In this document: piece by piece, positions 18,239 to 27,300 of the stretch | Layout of the letters: each line of letters starts with the position of its first letter | Position numbering within the stretch: the stretch's first letter is position 1 | From: Paenibacillus sp. SC116 | GTDB taxonomy: Bacteria > Bacillota > Bacilli > Paenibacillales > Paenibacillaceae | NCBI RefSeq assembly: GCF_024733555.1 | Contig: NZ_JANIOF010000001.1 | Coordinates: forward strand, 2,352,777 to 2,416,776 | Direction of reading: 5' to 3' | DNA length: 64,000 nucleotides | Translations under genes and position numbers: made by a program | The notes under the pieces: model-generated | What the model saw: only the letters and a program-made list of their open reading frames with translations | Database searches by the model: none | Told to the model about the DNA's origin: nothing

Positions 18239-18878
18239 TTAGCTCGGAACAGGATCTTCTTTGTAGTGACTGATATCTCCATGCAGCAAAATGCTTGGCT
18301 TATCACCTACAAACTGCACTTTGCATAGGCAAGCTGGATGAATATAAGGAAGGTCCCATAGCTTATTCATAGCTCGCTCTTCGAAATAAGCCATAAGGAC
18401 CTTCACGACCACCGTATGTGTAACGATAACAATGGACTTGCCCCGATGCTCACTAACGATCTCATTCAGCTTGCGAACAGCGCGATCAGACACCTGTCGA
18501 AACGTCTCGCTATTTTCCACGCGAAATTGTTCTGGGTCCTTCCAAAAATGATCGAACTGCTCAGGATACCGCTCTTTCGCCTCCGTTTGAGAATATGCCT
18601 TCCCAACTTCCTAAGCCAATCTCTTTAAAATCATCCGTATCAATAATATCAATAGTTCTCGATCCTTTTATAATCTCAGCTGTTCGATGCGCTCTCCCGC
18701 TAGAGCTCGAATACATCCAATCAATGGCTTCTTTTGCGATCGCCTCTCCTAACCATTCCGCTTGCCGCACACCAAATTCCGTCAAAGGAGAGTCTTGATA
18801 TCCTTGCAATCGATGCTCCACATTCCATTCCGTCTGTCCATGTCTAACGATATATACGGTAGTAATATGATTTGCCAC
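18239..18878 (-). pseudogene. Histidine phosphatase (phosphoglycerate mutase-like), frameshifted
   Basis: The N-terminal part from GTG at 18878 (GAGAGGGG upstream) reads YIVRHGQTEWN, the RHG phosphohistidine motif, through LGSWEG. It then leaves frame near 18597. Dropping one base restores YSQTEAKERYPEQF and continues to the second half (NSETFRQVSDRAVRKLNEI, VTHTVVVKVLMAYF with the second catalytic His) ending at 18239. So one extra nucleotide splits a gene of about 212 codons. This is either a real inactivation or a sequencing error. It lies directly before fosB. Confidence 0.8.
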
Positions 18879-19119
18879 GCTCAAAACCCCTCTCAAAGAT
18901 GTATCTAGCTGCTGTTTCGACCATTCCAACTACTCTACTTGATGCACAGAATAGCTTCCCTATTGCCTATATAGAATCTTAAGAAACTTATCTATGAAAT
19001 TAAAATCAATATACCATATTGCACCAATCATCTAAAATCGTCATACTAGCATTCATAATACAAACTTCTATTCAAAATAGAATTCGAAATTAGTGCTTAT
19101 TCATAAAGGAGAGCTCCTC

Positions 19120-19551
19120 ATGACACCAGAACACGTAGTTAGACAATTTTTTGAACAAGTACGTTCAGGTAAACATCCTGATTTCGCAAATCAATTCATG
19201 GCAGAACAAGTATTGGCACATCAAATCGAATCAGAGGAAGAACAAACCGTGTCGAGGACACCAAAAGACTACGCTGATCACGTCGTTGAAATGATGGATG
19301 CATATGGGCATTTTTCATTAGAAATTCAAGAGTGTTTAGCAGCCGGGGATAAAGTATATGTACGCTGGAAACAAACAGGTACGCATGTAGGAGAAGTGAA
19401 TGGATACCAACCGTCGGGGCTCCCAGTCATCCAACTGGCCAGTGCGGTATATCGAGTAGAAAATGAAAAAATTGCAGAGTATTGGATTCAAATTGATCGA
19501 GAAGGAATACAAAAACAATTAGAGTACAATAAAAGTAGAACTGACAGTTAA
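19120..19551 (+). CDS. SnoaL-like / NTF2-fold protein (ester-cyclase type)
   Basis: Small cytoplasmic protein of 143 residues. ATG at 19120 follows AAAGGAGAG. The pattern fits the SnoaL-like cone-shaped fold: VVRQFFEQVRSGKHPDFANQF at the N-terminus, VKV-type strand DKVYVRWKQTGTHVGEV in the middle, and VYRVENEKIAEYWIQIDREGIQKQL at the end. The role is unknown; many relatives bind small hydrophobic ligands. It is monocistronic with a terminator. Confidence 0.75.
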   Translation: MTPEHVVRQFFEQVRSGKHPDFANQFMAEQVLAHQIESEEEQTVSRTPKDYADHVVEMMDAYGHFSLEIQECLAAGDKVYVRWKQTGTHVGEVNGYQPSGLPVIQLASAVYRVENEKIAEYWIQIDREGIQKQLEYNKSRTDS

Positions 19552-19648
19552 CTAAAGAAAATAACAAACTTACATACCGATCACCATTCTTATATGTAAG
19601 GACCTGTAGTAAGGCAGCAATGCAACTAAAGCTAGCCTGAACATACAC

Positions 19649-19698
19649 GTGCCAATCTACTTCGTTCCTCACTGAACGGACTAGGCTGGCACTTTTTT
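19649..19698 (+). terminator. Terminator after SnoaL-like gene
   Basis: GTGCCAATCTA pairs with TAGGCTGGCAC (two weak positions) and six T residues follow. Confidence 0.7.
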
Positions 19699-19742
19699 AT
19701 AAAAAATGAATTCTAGGACATTGTAATTGAAGCATCTAGTGC

Positions 19743-21428
19743 CTTTAAAACCCACTACGTTCATACAAAACGGGCCGTTGTTGCAACAGCTGACGAGCAG
19801 AAACAAGACTTTAAAACCCATTATGTTCATACAAAACCCTGATGCACCAGCTTCCGCCTGCGCCTGTGATGCCTTTAAAACCCTCTACGTTCATATTAAA
19901 ACCCAAGCGGCAAGCACACCAGCCGTCATCTTACTAATCTTTAAAACCCACTACGTTCATATAAAACTAAAAACCAATTCAGCATTTGACCTACAGCTTC
20001 ATTGTTACTTTAAAACCCACTACGCTCATATAAAACACTCTGGTTTGGCTAGTTCACTTGCCATTGATGTCATCTTTAAAACCCACTACGTTCATATAAA
20101 ACGGAACTTATTAACGTATACACGATCAAACGGGTGGCACTTTAAAACCCACTACGTTCATATAAAACAGCAGTATCCGCAGCTCAACGCTTACATCGAC
20201 GAACACTTTAAAACCCACTACGTTCATATAAAACCTTTAAGGGTCACCGATCCGTTTTGCGGGAAACCATTCCTTTAAAACCCACTACGTTCATATAAAA
20301 CTATGATCTATATGCAAATGCTAACACAGACCAGCCAACCTTTAAAACCCACTACGTTCATATAAAACTTCGATGAGCAATGCAGTTCGCCCATCAGTTA
20401 TCCGATCTTTAAAACCCACTACGTTCATATAAAACCACAAGCGAAGATAAAGCGTCGCACACCAGTAGATGGCTTTAAAACCCACTACGTTCATATAAAA
20501 CTCTGTAAGCCAGTTTAAGAGCTTCTTGCCCGCATACGGCTTTAAAAACCCACTACGTTCATATAAAACTGATACAAGTAAGTATAAGTGGAATGAAGCT
20601 TCTGTCTTTAAAACCCACTACGTTCATATAAAACATCCTTACGTTTCACTTGAACAGATATACGATTATCATCTTTAGAACCCACTACGTTCATATAAAA
20701 CGATAAAGCACCAATCGATCCAAACGCGCCCCTTTTATACTTTAGAACCCACTACGTTCATATAAAACCCTCGCAGCTAACACGAACACGCTGTTTTCGT
20801 TCTCTACTTTAGAACCCACTACGTTCATATAAAACACCCCGTTATCAAATTGGTAGATTAGGATCGTCACCCTTTAGAACCCACTACGTTCATATAAAAC
20901 TAAATAATCAATACTATATACAAGATAGAGAGCGGCTTTAGAACCCACTACGTTCATATAAAACCTGTTGTTAAGGCTAATAAAACGAGTAGCCTAAGAA
21001 CCTTTAGAACCCACTACGTTCATATAAAACGAACTGTAATAGCCCGTCCTTACTTGTATCAGTGAGCTTTAGAACCCACTACGTTCATATAAAACTTGAC
21101 CGCCATTTGTCTTAGGATCGCGTGACATTTCATACTTTAGAACCCACTACGTTCATATAAAACCGTCAATTTCGACATAGACTTCAAGAAGGCACTATCC
21201 TTTAGAACCCACTACGTTCATATAAAACACGACAAGTTGTAAATCTTGATTTCGGATTCGTTTGGTACTTTAGAACCCACTACGTTCATATAAAACATCT
21301 GTGCCACCCAGGACATAAGCCTGGATGCTCTTCTTTAGAACCCACTACGTTCATATAAAACCTTCAAGCAACGATCAGATTCCGAGAACAAGATCTACAC
21401 TTTAGAACCCACTACGTTCATATAAAAC
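19743..21428 (-). CRISPR. CRISPR array 1: 26 repeats, 25 spacers
   Basis: The repeat is 29 bp; on plus it begins CTTTAAAACCCACT and ends GTTCATATAAAAC. Spacers are mostly 35-39 bp. Starts are 19743, 19809, 19873, 19939, 20008, 20074, 20140, 20206, 20273, 20340, 20407, 20473, 20540, 20606, 20673, 20740, 20807, 20872, 20936, 21002, 21067, 21135, 21200, 21268, 21333 and 21400. Repeats 1-3 and 5 are degenerate (CATACAAAAC, CATTATG, CATATTAAAAC, TACGCTC), so 19743 is the old trailer end. The leader is at 21429 next to cas2, and transcription is on minus. Repeats 1-14 have TTTAAAACCC; repeats 15-26 have TTTAGAACCC. Repeat 13 has one extra A. Confidence 0.98.
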
Positions 21429-21611
21429 CCTGTCTAGAGTGTAGCAAAAAAGCCTTGTCTCATCTAGGTTCTAAGCATTCTATAGAATTATTTTTTAGAG
21501 CATTTTGCATCGAACCTCTAATCTTGTTTTTGCACTTCTCTATAAGTCTCCGGCATCCCTTGTCCCATAAGGATTCCGAGAATTTCGACATTTTTCTACA
21601 TCGATGCAACT
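21429..21611 (-). promoter_or_regulatory. Leader of CRISPR array 1
   Basis: AT-rich block between the newest repeat and cas2. It is related to the leader at 31565-31760: both start CCTGTC, then share AAAAAAGCCTT, ATTTTGCATC, GAATTTCGACA and TTCTACATCGATGCAA in the same order. The shared blocks probably hold the integration and promoter signals. Confidence 0.8.
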
Positions 21612-21872
21612 TTAGAAAAATAGCTTTTCGAAAGAGCGATCTTCTCCTATCACTACCTTTTTAATGTGACTAGGATTTTCTATCTTGTATAGATATATTG
21701 AATCTTCTTTAGTCGTAATTTCCTTTAATTCCGCCAAACAACGAGTGAGACTTCCCTTTGTAATTTCACCCTCGAACACTGAATTTTGTGTCCAGTCTAA
21801 ATATTCTCTCAACTTCTTGCAAACTTTCCCTACGCGCTTCTCCCCAATATCATACGTTATAATAACAAACAT
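21612..21872 (-). CDS. cas2: CRISPR integration subunit Cas2
   Basis: 86-residue ferredoxin-fold partner of Cas1 in spacer integration. MFVIITYDIGEKR is the usual first strand with its conserved Asp. VQNSVFEG-like DWTQNSVFEGEIT and DSIYLYKI follow. ATG at 21872 is preceded by GGTGGTAAAGC and lies 3 bp after the cas1 stop codon. It is the last gene of the cas operon, adjacent to the array 1 leader. Confidence 0.95.
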   Translation of the reverse strand: MFVIITYDIGEKRVGKVCKKLREYLDWTQNSVFEGEITKGSLTRCLAELKEITTKEDSIYLYKIENPSHIKKVVIGEDRSFEKLFF

Positions 21873-21875
21873 GCT

Positions 21876-22859
21876 TTACCACCACGCTTTGAATGGTTTA
21901 TATTTCTCATCACCAATCATATGCTTGATCAGTTTATATGCTTCTAATCGGATCGCGTATCTATACGTGACATTACGCTTTAACTGCCTATGTTGAAATG
22001 TTGTCTTTAATCTTTCATCAAACGCTTCGACAAAACGTTTTCGCCCATCATCATTAAGTAAACAAATTCCATCTTCCATCGCAAAATGCTTGTCTTGTAT
22101 TCTACGATTATTTATTAGGGAGAATATAATTGGGTCAACAATAAATGGCTTAAAGATCTCTGAAATATCTAAACAAAGTGAGAATCGTTTTTGTGAAGGC
22201 TCATGCAAGTAACTAACCGTCGGATCAAGAACGGTCTTATATACTTCTGATAATATAGCACTATACATAAGACTGTTCCCGTAACTTATAAGTGCATTAA
22301 TCGGATCATGTGGGGGACGCTTAGAACGATATTCCCAAGTCATATTCCCTTTCAGCATTACAGGAAAAGACTGATAGTACAGTTGTCTGCACTGCCCCTC
22401 AATACCCATTAATTGCGGAATCGTTTTAACATGTTCTAATGCTGCCTGATGCGCATTCATGGTATCTAAAATAGATGTTAACTCAGAGGTGTGTTTACGA
22501 ATATTGCGTTGCATATGATGAATACCAGATGATACAAAGCAACGAGCCAAATATAATCGCTTAGACATATCTGATACATGTTCACATTGTTTTACAAGGC
22601 TGAAGCCAGATAACTTCTTTTTTCGTGGAACGAAAGAGCCATCATAAAATCCATAATAGTTATACATATGAAATAGAACATCATGCTGAGACATGATATG
22701 GAGCGCAGATGTGTTAAAATCGACTTGACCAAAAAAGTGAATCGTATCTACTTGATCGATTGGTATCGGTCGAGATAAGCCCTCTTCATTCACGAAATAT
22801 AACGTATTATCCTTCCTTTTCAACCTACCCGCAGACATCATGTACAAATTACGCTTCAT
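21876..22859 (-). CDS. cas1: CRISPR integrase Cas1
   Basis: Spacer-integration nuclease, 327 residues, type I-B style. ATG at 22859 follows AAGGAGAATAGCGT. N-terminal beta domain (GRLKRKDNTLYFVNE, VDTIHFFGQVDFNTSAL). The helical catalytic domain has GIEGQCRQLYYQSF (metal Glu), LHEPSQKRFSLCLDISEIF (His and Asp/Glu metal ligands) and NRRIQDKHF. It follows cas4 by 3 bp and precedes cas2 by 3 bp. Confidence 0.96.
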   Translation of the reverse strand: MKRNLYMMSAGRLKRKDNTLYFVNEEGLSRPIPIDQVDTIHFFGQVDFNTSALHIMSQHDVLFHMYNYYGFYDGSFVPRKKKLSGFSLVKQCEHVSDMSKRLYLARCFVSSGIHHMQRNIRKHTSELTSILDTMNAHQAALEHVKTIPQLMGIEGQCRQLYYQSFPVMLKGNMTWEYRSKRPPHDPINALISYGNSLMYSAILSEVYKTVLDPTVSYLHEPSQKRFSLCLDISEIFKPFIVDPIIFSLINNRRIQDKHFAMEDGICLLNDDGRKRFVEAFDERLKTTFQHRQLKRNVTYRYAIRLEAYKLIKHMIGDEKYKPFKAWW

Positions 22860-22862
22860 ACG

Positions 22863-23354
22863 CTATTCTCCTTCCCCTGCAAAGCAATAGTCGTAGTACG
22901 CACACTTTCTACAAATGGTCTTACGCGTTACAGCTGGTATGTTTCCCTGCCATAATTCTTCTAAACCCTGTAACACTTGGTTTAGTTCTCGTTCGCCTTG
23001 CTCATCTAATACAACCGGTACTGTCTTTTTCTCAGTAGGATAACTTAATAGTCCTTTTTTTTCCAAACCTCTCTCCTTCAGCAGAGATAAATAGTATAGC
23101 ATTTGCATACGATCAGCATGCTCCATGCGGCTAGATATTTTAATTTCCCGAACGACTGCTCCTTCAATAGCATCTACAACCGCGTCTTCTCCTAACGCAA
23201 TCTCTCGCTTCGACCTCGAATAACTCTCTTCATGAAGCGCAGTACCTTCTATAACACGGTCATATTCAATTTCAAACCCAATACCATAATGATGTAGCCA
23301 ACACTTTCGTCGACAAATTAAATAATATTGAACATCTAATCCCCGTACAGACAT
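22863..23354 (-). CDS. cas4: CRISPR nuclease Cas4
   Basis: RecB-like nuclease with an iron-sulfur cluster that trims prespacers, 163 residues. I use ATG at 23354, with GGGAGG 11 nt upstream, because the product then has the normal family length; the longer frame overlaps the cas3 end. The cluster cysteines are one in LICRRKCW and three in CRKCAYYDYC near the C-terminus. Nuclease motifs include ALHEES and VDAIEGAVVREIKISSRM. It sits between cas3 and cas1, as in other I-B operons. Confidence 0.93.
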   Translation of the reverse strand: MSVRGLDVQYYLICRRKCWLHHYGIGFEIEYDRVIEGTALHEESYSRSKREIALGEDAVVDAIEGAVVREIKISSRMEHADRMQMLYYLSLLKERGLEKKGLLSYPTEKKTVPVVLDEQGERELNQVLQGLEELWQGNIPAVTRKTICRKCAYYDYCFAGEGE

Positions 23355-23388
23355 GCAGATGCACACCTCCCAGAAGAACTGTTTCGCT

Positions 23389-25644
23389 TTAATCAAACAT
23401 CCAGATATTATCTTCGAATATTAACCCTCTTCCATTGGATTCATAAGTCGAAGATCCAACAGTAAGAACATACAAATGTTCTAAACCATGATTTACTAAT
23501 TTATTAAATCCGTTCTTTAACATCGATTTTCGTACCGATACCGTATGCTTCTCTATAATTCGTCTTAACTGACGTCGTTTCTCTATATCCATAGTTGATT
23601 CGTATTCATCTACTAGCACACTAACTGTAGTAGTCCATAATTCATGAGGAATAACCATTACAGTCGAAATATCACGTAACAATTGCTGCGCTTCGCTTTT
23701 AGCAAGTTGGAACATATCCATTAGTTCAAAAAGTTTTAATGCTTTATCGAATGTTTCTAAATAAGATGTGTCTTTTAATAACTCACGGCTATATAAGTTA
23801 GTTACCATATCCATCTTCTGTTGTTCTGTAAGCAGTTGACCATCATAGTTCATCAAATATTCAAGTCCACGGCTTACAATTTCAGCATCATACACCGCCT
23901 GAGGTGATTGTCTCACACCACTTGGATCAACAGTCGCGATTACTATATTCGGAGATACACCATCATAGGCACATATCCGACGACAACGGCCCATTCGTTG
24001 AAATAAGCTGTCCAAACTAGACAACTCGGTGTATAACTTATCGAAATCAATATCAACAGATGCTTCAACCACCTGAGTTGTTATCCATATACCACTCTGA
24101 TGATCCCCTTCATACTCATGCCATCCTGACTGTGCAAACCTCAATATATCGTTTTCGATTCGTGAACGATCATTTTGTGTAAAACGTGCATGCAGTAAAC
24201 GCGGGCATATCTCTACCCCCATTGATTGAACTGCCTCACATAACAGAGTCCACATCTCAATCGCTTGATTTACTGTGTTGACAATGACTAATACTTTTTT
24301 CTGTGTAGCTTCTTGTATCATTTCATCAACTAGATCTGTAATCTTCAGTTCTTGTATTTGGATACGATGTCGAATCATATCTCCTGGAAACTCTGATATA
24401 GCCAACTGTTCTGGCGGAATACCCAGTTCGTGTTCTAGCGCATCTAAATAAAGCTTGGGCATCGTCGCAGTCATTATCATAAACTTCCCACCCATACGAT
24501 GAATCAACTTCATCGCATACAACAGCATAGCAGCAATGTTCGGATTGTACGCTTGTATTTCATCAATGACTACTTTAGAGTAAGCCATTGTTGCGAGCTC
24601 TTTCTCATACCCCAAATAATAAAAAGGAAACTTTAATATTTGATCAATAGTAGATAGTGTTAATTTGCAAGCATATTGTCTAGATAGATCGTACCAACTG
24701 TCCCCTTCTGCATAATCCACTTCATGAAGTAGATCATAGCTATTGGAATGAAGCAGCCCAACACTATGGAACGCTAACTTCTTATCGTCCTTAACTCGTC
24801 TATACATCGCATTTAAACTAGTGCGCAATGGCAAGGTAAAGAACAACTTATCATTTTGTGCCCATAATAAAGCCGCTTCAGTCTTGCCAGAACCAGTCGA
24901 TGCAGTAATCACTACATGCTTGTCAGCATTGTTAATAGCGAATAATTGTGCGTCTCTTAAAGGCTTACACAATTCATCTCTGATAAAGTCCAAGGTTCTT
25001 GCACCAATAGCTTCATCTACTCCTGTCTCAACCTCTACACCCGCTGATGCCGCATGATCAGCCCTATGCAGTAATCCCTTCAGCAAAATGTGACTTCGCC
25101 ATAAATCTTCATTCTCACGATATTTCTCTACACTTTTTAGCTTTCGATTATTTTGTAGCTCATTTATTTCTTTTAGAGGGCACTTTGCTGGAACTTGAAA
25201 ATGTTCCAGACCAAGATGCTCATAGATAGACACCAACTTATCATGAAGATCCATTGAATAAGCTTGTCTTAATAAATACTCATCAGGCTGCTCATCTCGT
25301 TCGTGATGGAACCCTATTGCGTCAATTAATAGAAACCTTTGATTGGGTGTTAGTTTTAACTGTGCCCATGGAATACAAGCAATCGATATGTAATTGTGCG
25401 GAATGGGGACGCAAACTGTTGTAATTTTCGCTCGTTTTAAAAAAGATAATAGCTTGTTTTGAAATGGTGAATACACCTTCCCAATATCGTGGAATATTGC
25501 TGCAAGCAGCAATAGACGCCAAAACTCGGCGTCTATCCCTTGTATACGTGTACCATAACTATCGATAATTCGTTCACATTCTTTAACAACCATATCCGTA
25601 TGCTCTCTGATCGTCTGTTCTGGCTTTGTCTTCGCTAAGAACAT
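23389..25644 (-). CDS. cas3: CRISPR helicase-nuclease Cas3 (HD fused)
   Basis: Effector that unwinds and degrades target DNA once recruited by Cascade, 751 residues. ATG at 25644 has GGAGGAGAGACCTGT before it and overlaps cas5 by 10 bp. The HD nuclease is N-terminal (IFHDIGKVY, His52-Asp53; later IGFHHERDE). SF2 helicase motifs: Walker A TASTGSGKTEAAL, DEIQ in VVIDEIQAYNP, TATMP, VEASVDIDFD and QRMGRCRR. All motifs appear intact, so the protein should be active. Confidence 0.96.
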   Translation of the reverse strand: MFLAKTKPEQTIREHTDMVVKECERIIDSYGTRIQGIDAEFWRLLLLAAIFHDIGKVYSPFQNKLLSFLKRAKITTVCVPIPHNYISIACIPWAQLKLTPNQRFLLIDAIGFHHERDEQPDEYLLRQAYSMDLHDKLVSIYEHLGLEHFQVPAKCPLKEINELQNNRKLKSVEKYRENEDLWRSHILLKGLLHRADHAASAGVEVETGVDEAIGARTLDFIRDELCKPLRDAQLFAINNADKHVVITASTGSGKTEAALLWAQNDKLFFTLPLRTSLNAMYRRVKDDKKLAFHSVGLLHSNSYDLLHEVDYAEGDSWYDLSRQYACKLTLSTIDQILKFPFYYLGYEKELATMAYSKVVIDEIQAYNPNIAAMLLYAMKLIHRMGGKFMIMTATMPKLYLDALEHELGIPPEQLAISEFPGDMIRHRIQIQELKITDLVDEMIQEATQKKVLVIVNTVNQAIEMWTLLCEAVQSMGVEICPRLLHARFTQNDRSRIENDILRFAQSGWHEYEGDHQSGIWITTQVVEASVDIDFDKLYTELSSLDSLFQRMGRCRRICAYDGVSPNIVIATVDPSGVRQSPQAVYDAEIVSRGLEYLMNYDGQLLTEQQKMDMVTNLYSRELLKDTSYLETFDKALKLFELMDMFQLAKSEAQQLLRDISTVMVIPHELWTTTVSVLVDEYESTMDIEKRRQLRRIIEKHTVSVRKSMLKNGFNKLVNHGLEHLYVLTVGSSTYESNGRGLIFEDNIWMFD

Positions 25645-26369
25645 ACAGGTCTCTCCTCCATTTCTAGTGGAAATACGGCGCAATCCTCACCATCGCTCCA
25701 CCAACCTTGTTGGTTACCTGAGATGAATTGATTAGGAGGCACACACTTCACCTTAATTTTCTCCCATTGTCGAATACCCTTGCGAATGTGATACTTCCAA
25801 CTCAAACGATAAGGAACACCATTTAAGTCATCTTCATCACTTAACACCTGCACAGAGTTAGGCACATACATCCATTGCTCCAAATAATGATCCTCTGCAA
25901 GAGATTGTAACTGCACCCGTTCACAATAATCTACACGAACTAAATCTTCCCATCTGCCTAACGCCATGGGAATTCCCTGACGTATCCCCTCTTCAATACT
26001 TACAAGCACATTATGCTCTGCTTGGATATGGATGATAAGCTTTACATGGAATAGCATATGCATGTAAATAGGCATCGTTGTCATTGAGGTATACTCAACC
26101 TGCTCCTCTAATCCATCTAGCGTAAGAGGAATTTCACCAGTATTAGCTTTTTTCAAAAAATAATGTCTTTGATAATCAGTCATTCGAGTCTCGAATTGTC
26201 CCTGAATACTAATACGCATCGGTATATATTCTTCGGCTTGCAACAAATGATGCATCAGTCCTTTAACAGTCGCATAAGGCGGTAAAGGATACGTCTCACC
26301 TACTTTGAATGCGGCTGGCTTCTTATAACAAGCTGTCTCCTGGAATAAGACCAACTTCAAAGCTTCCAT
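25635..26369 (-). CDS. cas5: Cascade subunit Cas5 (type I-B, Cas5t-like)
   Basis: RAMP-fold subunit that caps the crRNA 5' handle, 244 residues. ATG at 26369 lies one base after the cas7 stop codon, with GGAG 9 nt upstream; the in-frame ATG seven codons earlier has no ribosome site. N-terminal motif FQETACYKKPAAFKVGETYPLPPYATVKGLMH matches the Cas5 start, and the family resembles the Tneap-type Cas5t. No catalytic role is expected because a separate Cas6 is present. Confidence 0.9.
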   Translation of the reverse strand: MEALKLVLFQETACYKKPAAFKVGETYPLPPYATVKGLMHHLLQAEEYIPMRISIQGQFETRMTDYQRHYFLKKANTGEIPLTLDGLEEQVEYTSMTTMPIYMHMLFHVKLIIHIQAEHNVLVSIEEGIRQGIPMALGRWEDLVRVDYCERVQLQSLAEDHYLEQWMYVPNSVQVLSDEDDLNGVPYRLSWKYHIRKGIRQWEKIKVKCVPPNQFISGNQQGWWSDGEDCAVFPLEMEERPVCS

Positions 26370-26370
26370 C

Positions 26371-27279
26371 TTACTCGACTCCATAAGCATGACGTACTTG
26401 CGCTTGAAGCTCTTGGAAAAAAGACTCCATTGAGAGAGCCCGATCTCCGAATTGATCTCTTAAATCATATTCGTTTGCCCATACTCCATCTACAAATCCT
26501 ACTTTAGTTGCTGGTGCAATAGATTGTCCCATAAAGGTTGTGTTCATTACAGATGACAAGGCCCCGACATCGATCCCCATTCCATTCTTATTATTTGCTA
26601 GACGCACTCGGCCTAAGAAGAAAGGATTAGATACACTGTATACTCCACCAACTGCAAACAACGGAGCGCAGTTCTCCCGACGACCTCGAATATCACGATA
26701 CAATACTTTCATAATCTCAAGTAATTGCAAGACACGCTGGTATCGCTCTTCCTCAGAAATTCGAACTTCTCCATCATGATTTCCTTTATCAATACCTACC
26801 CGATCCAAATCTAATGTCAGCGTATACGTATAATAAGTTAGGTGTTGTTCTATATTTGCTAAGTTAGGTGTCGATGGGATTCGATCAGCAAGTCCCATAT
26901 TGTTGAGAAACTCCATATCGCTCTTATATGGCTCTAAAGCTATTGCATGGCTAAGACGAGCAACTGCTGCACGCTTCTGCGACACTTTGTCTGTCTTCAA
27001 ATATCCGAAAAGATCCATTTCTACTGATTCAGCTATCGACGCATTTTTACGGAACTGAACAACCCCTCCGCCCACTTTCTCAACCGTTTCTAAATTCCAG
27101 CCGAACAGTTCATTTCCTAACCGTACGATATCATAGCGAATACTTTGACGAGATGCGAATGTGTACACATCACCATTTCCACGATGGAACTTTTTCAACT
27201 CCGATATATTTCCAATTCCTTCACCATAATTCAAAGATTGTGCTTGAAATACAGCCGTAAAAGTTAACGCTTTAGTCAT
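26371..27279 (-). CDS. cas7: Cascade backbone subunit Cas7 (Cst2/DevR type)
   Basis: RNA-binding backbone subunit, 302 residues, of the Cst2/DevR group. ATG at 27279 has GGAGG 8 nt upstream; the ATG two codons earlier is too close. Typical features: ALTFTAVFQAQSLNYGEG, RGNGDVYTFASRQSIRYDIVR, FGYLKTDK, RAAVARLSHAIAL and the C-terminal FVDGVWANEYDLRDQFGD. It is followed immediately by cas5. Confidence 0.92.
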   Translation of the reverse strand: MTKALTFTAVFQAQSLNYGEGIGNISELKKFHRGNGDVYTFASRQSIRYDIVRLGNELFGWNLETVEKVGGGVVQFRKNASIAESVEMDLFGYLKTDKVSQKRAAVARLSHAIALEPYKSDMEFLNNMGLADRIPSTPNLANIEQHLTYYTYTLTLDLDRVGIDKGNHDGEVRISEEERYQRVLQLLEIMKVLYRDIRGRRENCAPLFAVGGVYSVSNPFFLGRVRLANNKNGMGIDVGALSSVMNTTFMGQSIAPATKVGFVDGVWANEYDLRDQFGDRALSMESFFQELQAQVRHAYGVE

Positions 27280-27300
27280 GTTCATTCTCCTCCCCAGTGA

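Noticed and set aside
19727..20278. Open frame across the start of CRISPR array 1
   Set aside because: It is a by-product of the repeat, whose length keeps a frame open; the product repeats FKTHYVHIK.
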